Source: Geosiphon pyriformis (Eukaryota > Glomeromycota > Glomeromycetes > Archaeosporales > Geosiphonaceae). Taken from it: 64,000 nt of DNA. The translations under genes were made by a program, and so were the position numbers. Shown here in pieces: positions 12,998 through 24,525 of this stretch (position 1 is the first letter of the stretch; every line of letters begins with the position of its first letter). The stretch covers positions 256,868 through 320,867 of the forward strand of contig JAAOMT010000697.1 in NCBI GenBank assembly GCA_016748015.1. Reading direction: 5' to 3'. A model generated the notes under the pieces. The model saw only the letters and a program-made list of their open reading frames with translations, had not been told where the DNA came from and did no database searches.

Positions 12998-13908
12998 TGT
13001 TACAGATGATTCTTTGGGGTGTTGAGTGAATAACAAATTTGTAACTTGGTGCTCAAAATGATTAGTGACAATGATAATTTGAAGGTATTTTATCTGAAGG
13101 TTTTCCAATCGAGTTTTTTGTATAATGGACAGAGATTCAATGGTAACAGTTTATTAGTAGTTTCTTGAAACTGTAGTTTTGTCAATTGTTTGCTCAGCTT
13201 GATGGTTGATGATTCTTCTGATATAATATCTTCCATAAGTGTATACCAGTGCTGTTTCCTGATGTCAGTTTCTCTGTAAGTTCTCTAAGACTAAGTATTG
13301 TTTAAGCAAGTTTATTCCTCCATAAGTCCTCCAAAAGTAAGTATTGTTTAAGTAAGTTTTATTCTTCCATAAGTCTTCCAAGAGTAAATTCTTTAATCAA
13401 GTTAGTAGACAACAAAAAAAATAAAGAAAAAATAAAAGAAAAAATAAGAAATAAGCCAAGATGATTTGCAAGTTAGTATCCTATCAATAGCCATGATTAA
13501 GAGCTATTGTTCCAGTATGGTTAAGTATCAGTTACTATTAACATAAAGTGTTAATAGTGAAGAATGAATTTAATATAGCAAATAATTATTTATTTGAGGA
13601 TTGTGGTAACTAAGCTAAGGATTCTTGGTGTCGATTCTGTCTTTTCTACTTCTAATGCTATTGCTATATATACATATTTGAGATTCCTTAATTCTTCAAT
13701 TCCTTGTGACAAGAATCCTGCAATTCCTGATGAGAGGAATTCTGGAATTCTGGAATCTTGTGATTTCTCATCAAAGAATCTTGAAATTTCTGGAATTCTG
13801 CAATTCTTCTGAGAGGAATCCTGGAATTCCACATTTACTATGTCTATTTCTGATTGGCTAATCTCTACTTGCTAATAATAATATACTTCCTCTATTCTAT
13901 GAGTAACA
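12998..13908 (-). repeat. Family X 3' LTR
   Basis: 911 bp, TGTTAC...GTAACA termini. Read on the minus strand it has a TATATATA box (13672-13665) downstream of a block of GGAATTC-type short repeats. TTCTGGAA occurs exactly at 13740-13747, 13748-13755 and 13788-13795. It is longer than the partner LTR because this short-repeat block has expanded. Confidence 0.85.
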
Positions 13909-13930
13909 TTATTCCCTTCTTTTAATATTG
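13909..13930 (-). promoter_or_regulatory. Polypurine tract next to the X 3' LTR
   Basis: Read on the minus strand, AAAAGAAGGGAATAA abuts the LTR start. Such a tract primes plus-strand DNA synthesis in LTR retroelements (established knowledge). Confidence 0.6.
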
Positions 13931-14860
13931 AGCTCTATCGAAATCTAACTCTTTTAATTCCCCCTTTTGAATTATTTCTTGAACTTTTTTTTTGAGTATT
14001 ACTTGTGTTATTTGAGTTTGTAGCTCTTCAAATTGGGCATTAATCATTTTCCCCAATTAATTACTCATAATTGTATCCATTGCTGTATTGAGTAAGATTT
14101 CTGGTTGGTCTTGAAATCCCATATATAGCCAGTAAATGGCTCGAGCTTGTGTGGTTAGATTGTTCTTTTCCACAAATTGTTCCAGTTGTCTCAGTATTGT
14201 TGTGTCAAATAACCATTTTGTTTTGTCGGTGTACAAATTCTGGATATTTACATGTTGTTCCAAGTGAAAATGACAATAGTTTTTCGGAAATTGTTGTGTC
14301 CACTAAGTCTAAGTTTCTCTGGTAAGTTCTTGGTATAATCCGACTATTTGTTGTTCTTTCATGGCCAATTTTATCTTGGTCATAATCTTGTCAACAATAT
14401 TTTCAAGTTTTCTTTGTATTTTGTGTTGTGGTATTCTTGCAGTACTTTTGTATCGAATGGTTTGTTAATTGATTGTAATTTCCATCTCCTAGTGTTGGAT
14501 TAATTGAAAGATTTGTTGTGCTAATGAATAGATGTTGTTGGTAATTTCCATTTTTCTGCATTTTTTTTCTATCGCATTGACTATGCCTTTATATATTCTT
14601 TCTGTCAATTAATTGGACATGTTGTTATAAATAATGATAATTGGTTCCAGATCTCGTGGAATCTCATCTGGTTGGACTAGTATTCTCTGTATTCTCAATT
14701 GTAGAATATTACTGGTGGATGATAATACTATATAATGGGTTTTGAGCAAGTGTAAATTTTGTGATGTTCTCCAAAAGGTGAAATGGTAATTGGCTGAAGA
14801 AGTTGAAGAATCTAGTAAGATTCATTTTGTGTATTAAGAACTATGTTTACTGGAACTGTA
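13931..14860 (-). pseudogene. Unrecognised ORF downstream of the Y dUTPase
   Basis: A broken reading frame of about 300 codons on the minus strand, between the dUTPase and the polypurine tract, where other LTR elements would carry polymerase or integrase. The clean part is 14263-14057 (starting MEQHVNIQNLYTDKTKWLFD). Upstream segments read in the same region as ERIYKGIVNAIEKKCRKMEI and KIMTKIKLAMKEQQIVGLYQ. Composition is Lys/Glu/Gln/Ile-rich and helix-like. No catalytic motif of RT, RNase H or integrase is seen. I do not recognise the family. Confidence 0.4.
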
Positions 14861-14989
14861 AATCGTCCAGTTGAACCAAAACCTTGAGTTCCTCTTTCAC
14901 TTTTTCCCAATTGTTCTCTGTTGTTTACTGATTGTAAACCCGAAATGTTAATTAAAGGTAAGTAAATTGCTTAAGCAATTTTTTCAGCA

Positions 14990-15607
14990 TGTTCAATTTT
15001 GAATGGTTTGTCTGTCTCATTCTGTAACATGATGGTAATGTCTCCAGTGTATCCTGCATCTATAACTCCTCCTCTAATATTGATTTCTTTGCTTGCCAAT
15101 GATGATCTGGAGGCAATTTAAACCATTGCTCCTGGTGGAATTTCAAGAGCAATTTTTATATTGATTTTTGTCAAAGACTTTGGTTGGAGAATCAAAGTAT
15201 CTTTTCCTGGGTATCTTAAGTCATATCCAGCATCAATTTCGTGTGCTTTTTCTGGTCTGATTCCTTGGCCATGGTTGTCAAAATATTTNNNNNNNNNNNN
15301 NNNNNNNNTGTTCAATTTTGAATGGTTTGTCTGTCTCATTCTGTAACATGATGGTAATGTCTCCAGTGTATCCTGCATCTATAACTCCTCCTCTAATATT
15401 GATTTCTTTGCTTGCCAATGATGATCTGGAGGCAATTTAAACCATTGCTCCTGGTGGAATTTCAAGAGCAATTTTTATATTGATTTTTGTCAAAGACTTT
15501 GGTTGGAGAATCAAAGTATCTTTTCCTGGGTATCTCAAGTCATATCCAGCATCAATTTCGTGTGCTTTTTCTGGTCTGATTCCTTGGCCATGGTTGTCAA
15601 AATATTT
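14990..15607. repeat. Two nearly identical 299-bp blocks flanking the gap
   Basis: 14990-15288 and 15309-15607 are identical by eye except for one base (CTTAAG versus CTCAAG near 15216/15535). They end exactly at the edges of the N run. This is the pattern of overlapping contig ends that were scaffolded without merging rather than of a biological duplication. Confidence 0.8.
15289..15308. other. Assembly gap (20 Ns)
   Basis: A run of exactly 20 N inside the Y dUTPase region. Frames drawn across it are artefactual. Confidence 0.98.
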
Positions 15608-15740
15608 AAGTTGTAGAGGTGGTTGCTTTTCAAGAAGATAGATGGGAGTGGTTGGTAGTTCTTCTACTTGTTCAGATACTTCAAATTCAATTTCATTTTC
15701 ATCATTTTCATCTGGCAGAGGAATGCTAAGAGCATAACAT

Positions 15741-17110
15741 TCTAAACACTATTGGTCATCACAAGACATAACACATTCTTCACACAATTGAATGTTCATT
15801 TGCTCTAATCATTGAATTTGAGCTTCTTTGGTCGGATATGTGTGGCTTGCAATTTGGTGGTAGGTTTCTACTTCATCTTCATAATCAAATCCAGCTAATT
15901 CCATGGTGTACTCAATATATTCAGCTTCTTTCATTTGGTGGACATCTTCTTGAATGGCTCCATTGATTAATGCCATTGCTAGGTCAAAAATCATTTCAGC
16001 ATTATGAGGGTAGTGGTAAAGTTTATTAAGAGCACTGTTGTATGCTGCATCAAATGGTGTCCTTCTTCTGACTTTTTCCAAAATTGATAGAGCATATTGA
16101 CAGGTTTGATCACATACTCCTCCTTTCATTGCTACATCAATCCAATTGTATTCTTCTGGTAGTATTTCTCCACATGTAAAGCAAAGTGTGTTGTCCCATT
16201 TTTCATTTCTTTTTGGAGATCCAAATCATTCTCTATGGCATGCTTTGCAAAAGTAATAGGTACGAGTTTCATATTCCTCTTCTGGAGAAATACATGCTCC
16301 CATTGATAAAAGTTTTTTGTTGCAATCTTTGCATTTGAGTGGAATATAAAGTGGTTGTTTCTGTGGTTCTGGTGTAGAATATCTAACTTTCTTCCATCCC
16401 CTTGATTCTTTGAAAATCTTTTGTTCAGTTTCTTCAGCCCAATTGAATGTTGATCCAAGAGCCATGTAGGTTTCAGTAAGTGGCATTTCTTTCTCCTCTT
16501 TAAATTCAAATACTAGAGCTTTTTCTGATTGTTTGTTAAAAGTACCACAGGTTGCAGGTACTATGGTATATTGTCCTTGGTATGAGATTTTAAGTTCTTG
16601 AGTTTCCCAGTTCAGGTTTGCATTGGCCTTGAGAAGCCAATCATTTCCAACTAGAGCTTGGTATTGGGGTGCATCTATAACAAGAACTTTAACTGGAATG
16701 GTGATTCTATCAATTGAAAAAGAGAAATTATCAATTTCTCCTACTGGAGTCTTCTTCATACCATCAGCTGTGACAATAACTGTTTGAGCTGGTTTGTCTA
16801 TGTTTCGTTTGAGTTGTTGCATCAGCTGGTAAGTGATGATACTTCCAGCTGATCCACTATCTAAGATTAAGCGAATGGGTTTTCCTTTCACTGTAGCTTC
16901 TGTGTACATGGCAGTAATTGCTTTCTGTTCATTGACTGCTGTATTACTAAGCAGAAATGGTGATTCATTTGCCTCAAATTCAAATGGAAATATATCTGAC
17001 AGATTAGCATTTTGGGCAATTTGAGCTGGAGGAATGGTGTGGTTGGAAGAGTTTGATCTTGGTGCTGCAATTTCACCTTCAGAAAGTGCAGTTTGTTGAA
17101 AATCCGATTC
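15741..17110 (-). pseudogene. Y-family aspartic protease and Cys-rich region
   Basis: On the minus strand, 16909-16226 is an intact 227-codon stretch. A retropepsin active-site motif LILDSGSAGSIIT lies near its residues 14-26, with the second-half signature ALVGNDWL near 105. After it come paired cysteines (CKDCNKK, FCKACHRE, CFTCGEI, then CEECVMSC near 15770) separated by a helical segment (16129-15809), suggesting one or more zinc-binding modules. An acidic linker leads into the dUTPase. The same order recurs in family X, so it is a family trait. Breaks are one frameshift or stop near 16226 and a stop near 15808. Confidence 0.7.
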
Positions 17111-18990
17111 CTCTGGTATTGTAAGATAACTGGGTTGAGTGTGATAGTAATTGGGTCTTTGCTAGCCTGAATTTCGGGGAACCAACTGGTTATTTGGATT
17201 GATTCTGTTGTGGTTATTCTGCAATTAATTTTGGGATGTGGATTGGTTATGTTGAACCAATCTTCTTACTGGTACTGGATATTGTTGAATGGGTGGTGTC
17301 TAATATGGCTGAATTGGTAAAGGTTGCTGATATTGTTGCTGCATTGATTGTGGAGCTGGTGGATAGTAACTGTTTTGATTTTGTGGCCTTGGTGAATAAT
17401 AAGTTGGTAGTGGATATTGGTAATAGAATTGTTGTAGTGAAGAGTAATGTTGATTACTCCTGTTTTGTTGGTCTCTTTGTAATTTCCTACAATCTCGTTT
17501 CCAGTGTCCTGGAATTCCACAATAATGACAATTTTGAGATTGGTTGTTAGATGAGGATCCAAAATTGTTTTGGTTGCATTGTTGTGGGGGTTGATATCTT
17601 TGTGGTTGTTGTGGCTGTTGTTGTTGGTTTGTGAAATAGCTTTCAACTTTTTTTGTGAGTTGGTCTATCTTTTTTTCAGCTGCTGAGCTGGTTTCTCCAA
17701 TTGCAAGATTTACAAGCTTGGTGTGATTTGCTTTTTCCATTGCCATTTCATAGCTCTTTGCCTGTTTAATAACAGTTGCTAAGTCTGCTGGAACATGTGG
17801 ACAGACTTTCTTAATCAGTTTGTCTTTTAACCCTGCTATAAACTGATTCAGAATTTGAGCATCAGAATAGTAGTCATTGGTTTCCAATTGTCGGATTCAT
17901 CTGAGAAGTTTGTTAAATCTTCCAAGATAGGTCATAACAGATTTAGATGTTTCTTGTTTGATATTGCGAAAGTGGTTTCTGAGAGTGATAGAGATATTGT
18001 TGTTGGTGAATTGTTGTAGGAAAGCATCTTTGAATGCTTGCCAGTTTTCAAATGGTTCTTCTAAATTTTCAAATCATTCTCCTGCTGTTCTTTGGAGAAA
18101 GTAGGGAATTGCTTTAAGCATTCTTGCTGCAATCCAACCATTTGCATCTCCTGCTTTTTGAACTTTGTCAAGCCATTCTTGGGGACTGGTATCATTGTCT
18201 TTACCAATGAATTCTGGGATTTTTGCAATGTAAGCAGTTGCCATTTCTTCTTCGTTTTCTGGAAATTCTTCTAGTTCTGATTCAGTTTCCTTACTTTCCA
18301 AGCTTTCTGAGTGATTACTTTTGTTTTCCTGTAAGTAATTAATGATATTGGTACTTGTTGATATTGGTTCCTGCTGTTAAGTAGGATTTCTAGATAACTG
18401 AAAATCTTCTGGTCTGGAGAAATGGCTAAGTGGTGAACTTGGTGTTTATGGTTGAACAAGTGAAATTGGAAATAATGTAATAGAAAGTGGTAATTTGACA
18501 CTGGTTCCTTGTTCAGGTGTTTGCAAGTGTTTGGCAGTTGTCTTTTGTAGTGTTGTAGTGTTTGGAGTGGTTCTTGAGTATTGCTTCAATCTTTGTTTGC
18601 CTTTATTGCTTGTTTCTGTTTCTGATTCAAAGTCAAAAGAGTATTTGGACTGTACTGGGTATTTTTCTTCACAATACTTAATAATATTAAAATTAAGTTC
18701 TTGGAAGTAGGTAGCAAGTGTTTCACTGTTCAGGTTTTCTGTTTTCAAATGTGAATAATGCACTAGATTATTGTAGAGGTTGCTTCTAACTTCTGAAATG
18801 TTGTAGTTTCCAAAAAGATAATTGTTGATATGGTTTTCAATGTATTAGTATACTGATTTCTTTACAATTTCAATTCCGTCTGGAATGTTGAATCTTTGCT
18901 TGCAGTGAGTGTAAATTGACTGGTAATACTCTAGAGTTGCTGTGTTTGGTGTGATTGCTACTTTGAATTTGTTGTTGCTGTGTTATTTCC
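17111..18990 (-). pseudogene. Y-family Gag protein
   Basis: Coding starts right after the primer site and runs leftwards with a few stops. Recognisable Ty3-type Gag blocks are EWLDKVQKAGDANGWIAARM and FENWQAFKDAFLQQFTNNNI (near 18000-18200), DAQILNQFIAGLKDKL (near 17850), and a CCHC zinc knuckle CHYCGIPGHWKRDC at about 17520-17480. A Gln/Pro/Asn-rich tail follows. Gag forms the particle and the knuckle binds RNA (established knowledge). Stops occur at about 18070 and 17895 where Trp or Gln would be expected. Confidence 0.75.
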
Positions 18991-19006
18991 ATGGGAGAGC
19001 ACCAAA
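18991..19006 (-). promoter_or_regulatory. Primer-binding site of family Y
   Basis: Read on the minus strand: TTTGGTGCTCTCCCAT immediately after the LTR. TGG at the start pairs with a tRNA CCA end; the primer tRNA would end in GAGAGCACCA. Family X has the same ten bases TGGTGCTCTC. Confidence 0.65.
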
Positions 19007-20019
19007 TGTTATCAGAGGTTTTTGGTCTCTTTTCTTAAATGTTGGTAATGTTGATTTGCTGTGAATTTACGTTTTCAAGAAGTAGTTGAACCTCCAATAA
19101 CTGAATTTATCTTCAAATTATCTCTTATAATTTGAACTACTGGGCTTATAAGTGGAATGGCCAATTCCTTGCCAGTTACTTTATGTAGTTACGTTGTAGT
19201 AAATGTCAACTCTTTCCCAAGAATTGTTCATCTGGAAGCTTACTAAAAATGTGTAGTTACTTTGCTGTGAAAGTCAACTCTTCTACAGGAATCTTGTCTG
19301 TAGGCTACCCTAATGATTATAATAAGAAAAATAAAAGAAAATAAAAGAAATATAAAAGAAATAGAATTTTATCAAAAGAAACGTTTTCTATCCAGGCCTG
19401 AAGTCACTAACAGTTTACTGAAATTGGTAGCTAATCAATTTCAAAATGTTAGTTGGGTTTTGGGGATTTTCCAAGTACAATAATTAAAGAATTTGGTTTT
19501 TCGAATTATTTGATATTTATTTTTTTTTGTGTATATAGGAACAGTTTTTAAGAGATAAATCTAAAATAAGATACATTTTCCAGAAAAGAAAAGCTCTTCT
19601 TTTATACAACTTGTTGTAGTACTAGTTTATGAACTTGCACTTTTTCTCTTTGTCCAAATTCCAGCAAACTAAAGATACATTTTAATGAACTACAAGTTAT
19701 TTTGCTGAACTATTGATTAATTTGGGTGAACTATTCATAATTTCGGTGAATTTCTGTAAATTTCAGTGAATTTCTTATAAATTTCGGTGAATTTCTGTAA
19801 ATTTCGGCGAATTTTTGAATGTTACAAAGTTCAGGGTATTGTGTAATTTAATCATCTTACTTTCTGTTATACTAATTAGATTATTTTAATTGAATTGTGA
19901 TATGTAATAATTGATTAAATAATAAATGATAATTTGAAATGACATTAATATACTAATGAATTATAGGAATTATAAGAGTAATTTCATGCTAATTAATAGC
20001 TAAAATTCTACTGGTAACA
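19007..20019 (-). repeat. Family Y LTR (5' LTR of the inner Y element)
   Basis: 1013 bp from TGTTATCAGAGG to GGTAACA. The same sequence occurs inverted as the solo LTR 35547-36520, which fixes both ends. A TATAAAAG box lies on the minus strand at 19606-19599. Its left side carries a primer site, so it is the 5' LTR of the Y internal region. Its right side cuts the X dUTPase reading frame, so Y appears to be inserted into X. No second Y LTR is found inside the composite. Confidence 0.8.
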
Positions 20020-20890
20020 ATGTGATATTGACATATCCACAAAGCTGTGAAAAGTCCGAAATGGTGCTTGGTGGTTGATCTTCTATTTCAGTGCTTAAGT
20101 ATCCAATGGTGGTTCCAGCTAGTATTACTATAACATTTCTTGTGTTATTATAGATGGAAATTTTGATGTGGCTATAATCTTTGACTGGTATATAGAGATT
20201 GATGAGTTTAATTTCTCTTGATTTACAAAGAGTTGTTTCTGCTTCAAAAATCTGATTCTGTTCTTTTACTTTCCACTTTATTCCTACCATGTACTGGCCA
20301 TATGATGAAATGGAAATTGCTTGACCCGTTAAGATAATTTCTCCTTGGTCAACAATTTCTTCTTCTGCCATATTGACTGGTACATCTATTCTACCCGTTG
20401 ATCTAAATCCCTATATTCCTCTTGCTGTTATCCTTAATTCCTCCCTATTTCCTACTAATACTAACTGAGCTATTTTCACCAGAGACAGGAATATTCCCTG
20501 TGCTATTTTTTTGTTTGGCTCTATGATATAGGCCTTTTTAGAGTCATTTTGTAGCATAACAATGATATTTTTTACATATATTCTGCATCAATTATTTCTC
20601 CTTTTATATTAATCCCTCTTTTCACTAAACTACTCCTAGATGCTAGTTGAACCATTGTTGTTACTGGAATTTCCAGTGCTACTTTTAGATCTATGCAGGT
20701 GTGTGAATGTGGTTCCAATTTTATAACATTTTTTTCAGGATATCTCAGATCAAACCCAGCATCAGTATTGTGTACATGTTCTGACATAATACCTTCATTA
20801 TTGTCACTATACCATTTCAACTCCTGTTCTTTGAAGAGGTCTGACAGTGCAATGTATTGTTCATATTTTGGGTTGGAGTTTGAATCTGAG
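20020..20890 (-). pseudogene. X-family dUTPase domain and C-terminal extension
   Basis: Minus-strand motifs in order: HNTDAGFDLRYPEKN (motif 1, near 20760), LASRSSL (2), GEIIDAEYM (3, with a frameshift near 20568), KKIAQGIFLSL (4), and RGI-stop-GFRSTGRIDVPVN (5, near 20400). An intact 123-codon extension follows (MAEEEIVDQGEII..., 20371-20000) that runs into the Y LTR, so the true end of the X protein is lost. Motif 3 has Glu where Gly is usual (DAGY), which would weaken catalysis. Same architecture as the Y copy but clearly diverged. Confidence 0.75.
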
Positions 20891-22690
20891 TTGGAATCGT
20901 CATCATTGTTATTACCAATTTAAATGGAGCTGGAACCAGTGTTTTCATTGTCATTATTGTCAGAGTTTGAATCAGGATCAAATGGTGATTCCAATTCGGA
21001 TGTGCAGCTGCTGATTGGTTTAATTTCCTCCAGGATTGTGTAAATCATGCATGGTAGTGGATTGTAAATGAGGTCACACTTATTACAATATTGGAAGTCA
21101 CAAGGAATCAAACAGTAGTCACATAATCGGGTGTTTAGTTGTTCTAAATGCTGCTCTTGCTCTTCTCTTGTAGGTGCCAAATTTTGGTAGTATTTGTGGA
21201 AGTCTTCTGGACTTGTTTTTTCATTCATAAAAGCATCTGGGTTAGAAATATGAATGATATTGACCAGTTCTGGAGGATTGTTCTTAATTTTCAGTATTTT
21301 ACTGGGTATAGCATCTTCTATTTTGGCGTTGGCCATTTGCCAGATCTTCTCTTCATCATGGGAGTAACCATCTAAACGATTGAGTGCTCAGTGCCATGCT
21401 GCTGTAATTGGAGTACCACGACTCACCCAGTTACTAATAAGGATAGTGTATTGACACAAAGTGTTACATGTTCTTTCTTAACCAGGAATGTCATTCCACA
21501 TTCCTTCGTCGAGCAGTTGTTTGCTGCAAATGAAACATGATTTGTTGTCCCACTTGCCTTGTTATTTTGGATAGCCATAGCATTTTTTATGACAAGGTTT
21601 GCAATAATAGTGGGTTTGCGTTCAATGGTCCTTATCTAGCACAATTCAGACTCCCATAAAAGAAAGTTTCTTCCCACAGTCTTTGCACTTGAGCAGTATG
21701 TATGGCGATTATGGCAGTGGCTCATGAATGGAGTATAAACAAGTCCAGCCACTGGTGGTGTCTTTTGTTGATTCAGTTTCCTCCAGTATGTTGTCTTCTC
21801 TTTTCTTTCCTTTCCTTTTTTCTTCTTAACTTAGTGTAGATGACAACTCATTTTGGTTGTCATCAATCCAAGTGCCAATGGTAGTTTTCCAGATATGTTC
21901 TTCTTTCTGCTTTCCTTTTTTATGGTCGTCTTCATCTCAGACAAATATGGGCAGCAGTTCATTGTGCTCAACGTCAGCCCACGAAACCTGATACGCTTTT
22001 CATATTGGTTTCTTTGCTTCCTCCTCAAATTTGATTAGTGGCTGCAAGTTGGTTGGTTTAAAGTGGCCACATACTGCTGGTGCTCGAGTATGTTGACTGT
22101 TTTGGTTCAGTTGGAGCTCTTGCATTATTCAATTGAGTACAATATTTGTTTTGGATAGCCAATTATTTCCAACAAGAGCTTGGTACTAAGTAGCTTCCAT
22201 CACAAGGACTTTGATGAGTACTGTAATGTTGTTAATTTCGATAGGTAGGTTGTCTATTTCACCTATTTGAGTTTTGGTTGCTCCATCAGCTGTAATGATC
22301 CTTGCACTGGCAGCTTGGTCAACTCAGTAATCTAATTGATCCATGAGTTGCCTTGTTATGATGTTGTCAGCTAATCTACTATCTAAGATCAATTTGATAG
22401 CATGGCCATCAATTTTGGCATCTGTATATATGGCAGTGATTGGCTTCTTTTCAAGAGCTGCTCTACTGAACAACAGGATTTCAATTGTTTCTTCCAAGTC
22501 AAAGGGAAAGATGGCTGCAAGCAATTCATTGTTGGTGACAGTTGCTGGTAGAATGTTGTTAGTAAGTGCTTGTTGTTGGTTGGATCCCAAATTGTTGGTG
22601 GTGGCATCTTTTGGAGTAACCAAGAGACTTAAATAGTTCTGGGAATTCGATTTTGGGTTTAGAATCAGAGATCGGGGTTTTGATGTTGAT
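20891..22690 (-). pseudogene. X-family aspartic protease and Cys-rich region
   Basis: The protease core reads AIYTDAKIDGHAIKLILDSR in 22701-22324, where the usual Asp-Ser-Gly is Asp-Ser-Arg, so the active site is damaged. The Cys-rich module follows with several stops: CKDCGKK, YCKPCHKK and CFICSK near 21500-21700, then CDYCLIPCDFQYCNKCD near 21100 (in the intact segment 21336-20920). A Ser/Asp/Asn-rich acidic linker precedes the dUTPase. Order and cysteine spacing match the Y copy. Confidence 0.65.
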
Positions 22691-24500
22691 TTCCTGATCA
22701 TCGGTTATAAGTGTTGCAGTTGGCTTTTATGTGACTTTGTTTACCACAGTTGTGACAGACACATGTTTTCTGCTGCCATGGTTGATTAATTAACAATGAT
22801 GGACATGTTTGATTTTGGAAATGATTGGCATTTCCCTGATTACTGCATCTTTGAAGAGGTTGATAAATGGACTGATGGTTGTTAGCTAAGTATCTCTTGA
22901 TTTTCTGATTGATGATATCACTGATTTGCTTCAATTTGGAATCCAAATCAAATGATCTATTCATTATTAAATTTACAGCTTGAGCGTGGTTGGCTTCTAG
23001 CTCAGCTGATTCAAAATCTCTGGTGTGTGTGACTGTGACTTGAAAATTGGCTGGGTGTAATGGACATATGTGTTGTAAAATACTACTGCACAGACCACAA
23101 ATAAACTGGTTGAGGATCTGGGGTTCTGTGAAATACACAGCATCAATGGCTTGAATTTGGCATAGGACTTTATAAAAGTATTCTAGATATGTTGTAACTG
23201 CTTCAGTATTATTCTGTTTGATTGTGGTAAAAGTATTGGCTAGACAATTAATACTGTTATTGTTGCTAAAATATCTCAGAAAGGCAGTTTTGAATTGTTA
23301 AAATGTTTGTGGTCTGGTGGCTAAACTCTGGTACCAAGAATTGGCAGTTTTTTTGAAAAAATATGGTATTGCCTGTAGGGCTCTGGCGTCATCTTAATTG
23401 TTTGCTATGATGGCCTTGGAGATGTCATTGATCTATGCTTGAGCGTCATTTTCTTCACCGGTAAAGTTTTCTAACTTTGTGATGGATGCATAGGCCATTT
23501 GGTTTATGTTTAGTTGTTGTGGTAGCTGTTGAAGTGGTTGTTGTTGCATGGGTTGTTGGGGTGGTAGTTGAAGTGGCTGCTGTATGAGTTCAGCTATTGA
23601 ATTAATTGGTGGTTGATTAATGATAATTACTAGAGGTAAGTTTTGTTGATTTATTAAATCAGAGTTCTGATTGTTTTGATTTTGCTGAGTTCTAATATTC
23701 GGAGTTTCAATTTCTGGATTTTCTATGTTTGGATTTCATGGAGTTTGAACATTTGGGGTTCTGAATTTTGAGTTTTCTGAGATCGGGTTTTGGTAAGTGA
23801 ATCCTTGATTTTCACTTCCTTCCTTTTTTTCCTCTGATAATTCCCATGGAGTAACAGCTCCGAAATCTGGTTGGGGTAGTGGTGATTGAATTCCTGATGA
23901 CATTGGGGATCATGATTTAAATCCTTCAAAATATGCACCATATAGTCCTAGTAAGTCTTTTTTTTATTGTTTGCTTTGGAACTGAAATTTTCCAAATGTT
24001 GATATCACATTTGATATGGACACATCTGCTGATGAAATGTTAATGGTGCTTCCAAATGTGTAGTGATATGATGGAGCGGTTGGTGATTTTACTCTGTGTT
24101 TCTTCCAACTAGGTAACTGTATTCTTTTTGGTGTTGCTGCTGGTGTTTGTATTTTTCCTTTACCTTTGTCTGCATAGGTAATAGGAAATTGTTGTTGCAT
24201 GTATCTTTCAATGGTTTGATTAATTTCCCTAATAATTGGGGCGAAACTGTGATTTCTTGGTAAGCTGGTGTGTTAAAATAATTCTGTATAGAAATTTTCT
24301 CTTGCTGACTTGATATTAACGGTTCCTCCTAAACAGTTTGTGATTTTATCATTAACGTAATAGTTGAAGGCTAATTCGGCTGAGTAGTGATTACTGTTTA
24401 ATCCTAATTGTTGGCTGTATTGTTGAAACAAGAATTTTGCAAATCCTAAGTGGTTGACTTCTATAATTTCTGATTCTGCCACATTTGGATGGTGTGTTGT
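22691..24500 (-). pseudogene. X-family Gag protein
   Basis: Begins just inside the X primer site (MAESEIIEVNHLGFAKFL..., 24482) and runs leftwards with several stops. A Gln/Pro-rich middle sits at about 23550. A Ty3-like Gag core (ALQAIPYFFKKTANSWYQSL near 23350; EPQILNQFICGL near 23120) and a CCHC knuckle CHNCGKQSHIKANC near 22740 follow. Core and knuckle resemble the Y Gag while the N-terminal half differs, so X and Y are related but distinct families. Confidence 0.7.
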
Positions 24501-24525
24501 TGGTGCTGGTTCTCTGTAGGATTAT

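Larger units (their letters stand above)
14861..15740 (-). pseudogene. Y-family dUTPase domain (with an assembly gap and duplicated block)
   Basis: dUTPases hydrolyse dUTP to dUMP and keep uracil out of newly made DNA. Trimeric dUTPase motifs are readable in order on the minus strand: IDAGYDLRYPGKD (motif 1), ASRSSL (2), GGVIDAGYTGDITIM (3), AEKIA-stop-AIYLPLI (4) and RGTQGFGSTGRF (5). In-frame stops replace likely Gln codons (before IASRSS and in motif 4). Motifs 1-3 occur twice because the block 14990-15288 is repeated at 15309-15607 around the gap; a single copy is the likely true state. The domain follows the acidic linker of the protease/Cys-rich region. Confidence 0.75.

Noticed and set aside
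15161-15346. Open frame running through the N run
   Set aside because: An artefact of reading across the gap, antisense to the dUTPase.
14990-15607. True tandem duplication of the dUTPase active region
   Set aside because: The copies end exactly at the N run and are almost identical, so an unmerged contig overlap is simpler.
17236-17550. Plus-strand open frame rich in Val/Asp
   Set aside because: Antisense shadow of the Gag zinc-knuckle and Gln-rich region on the minus strand.
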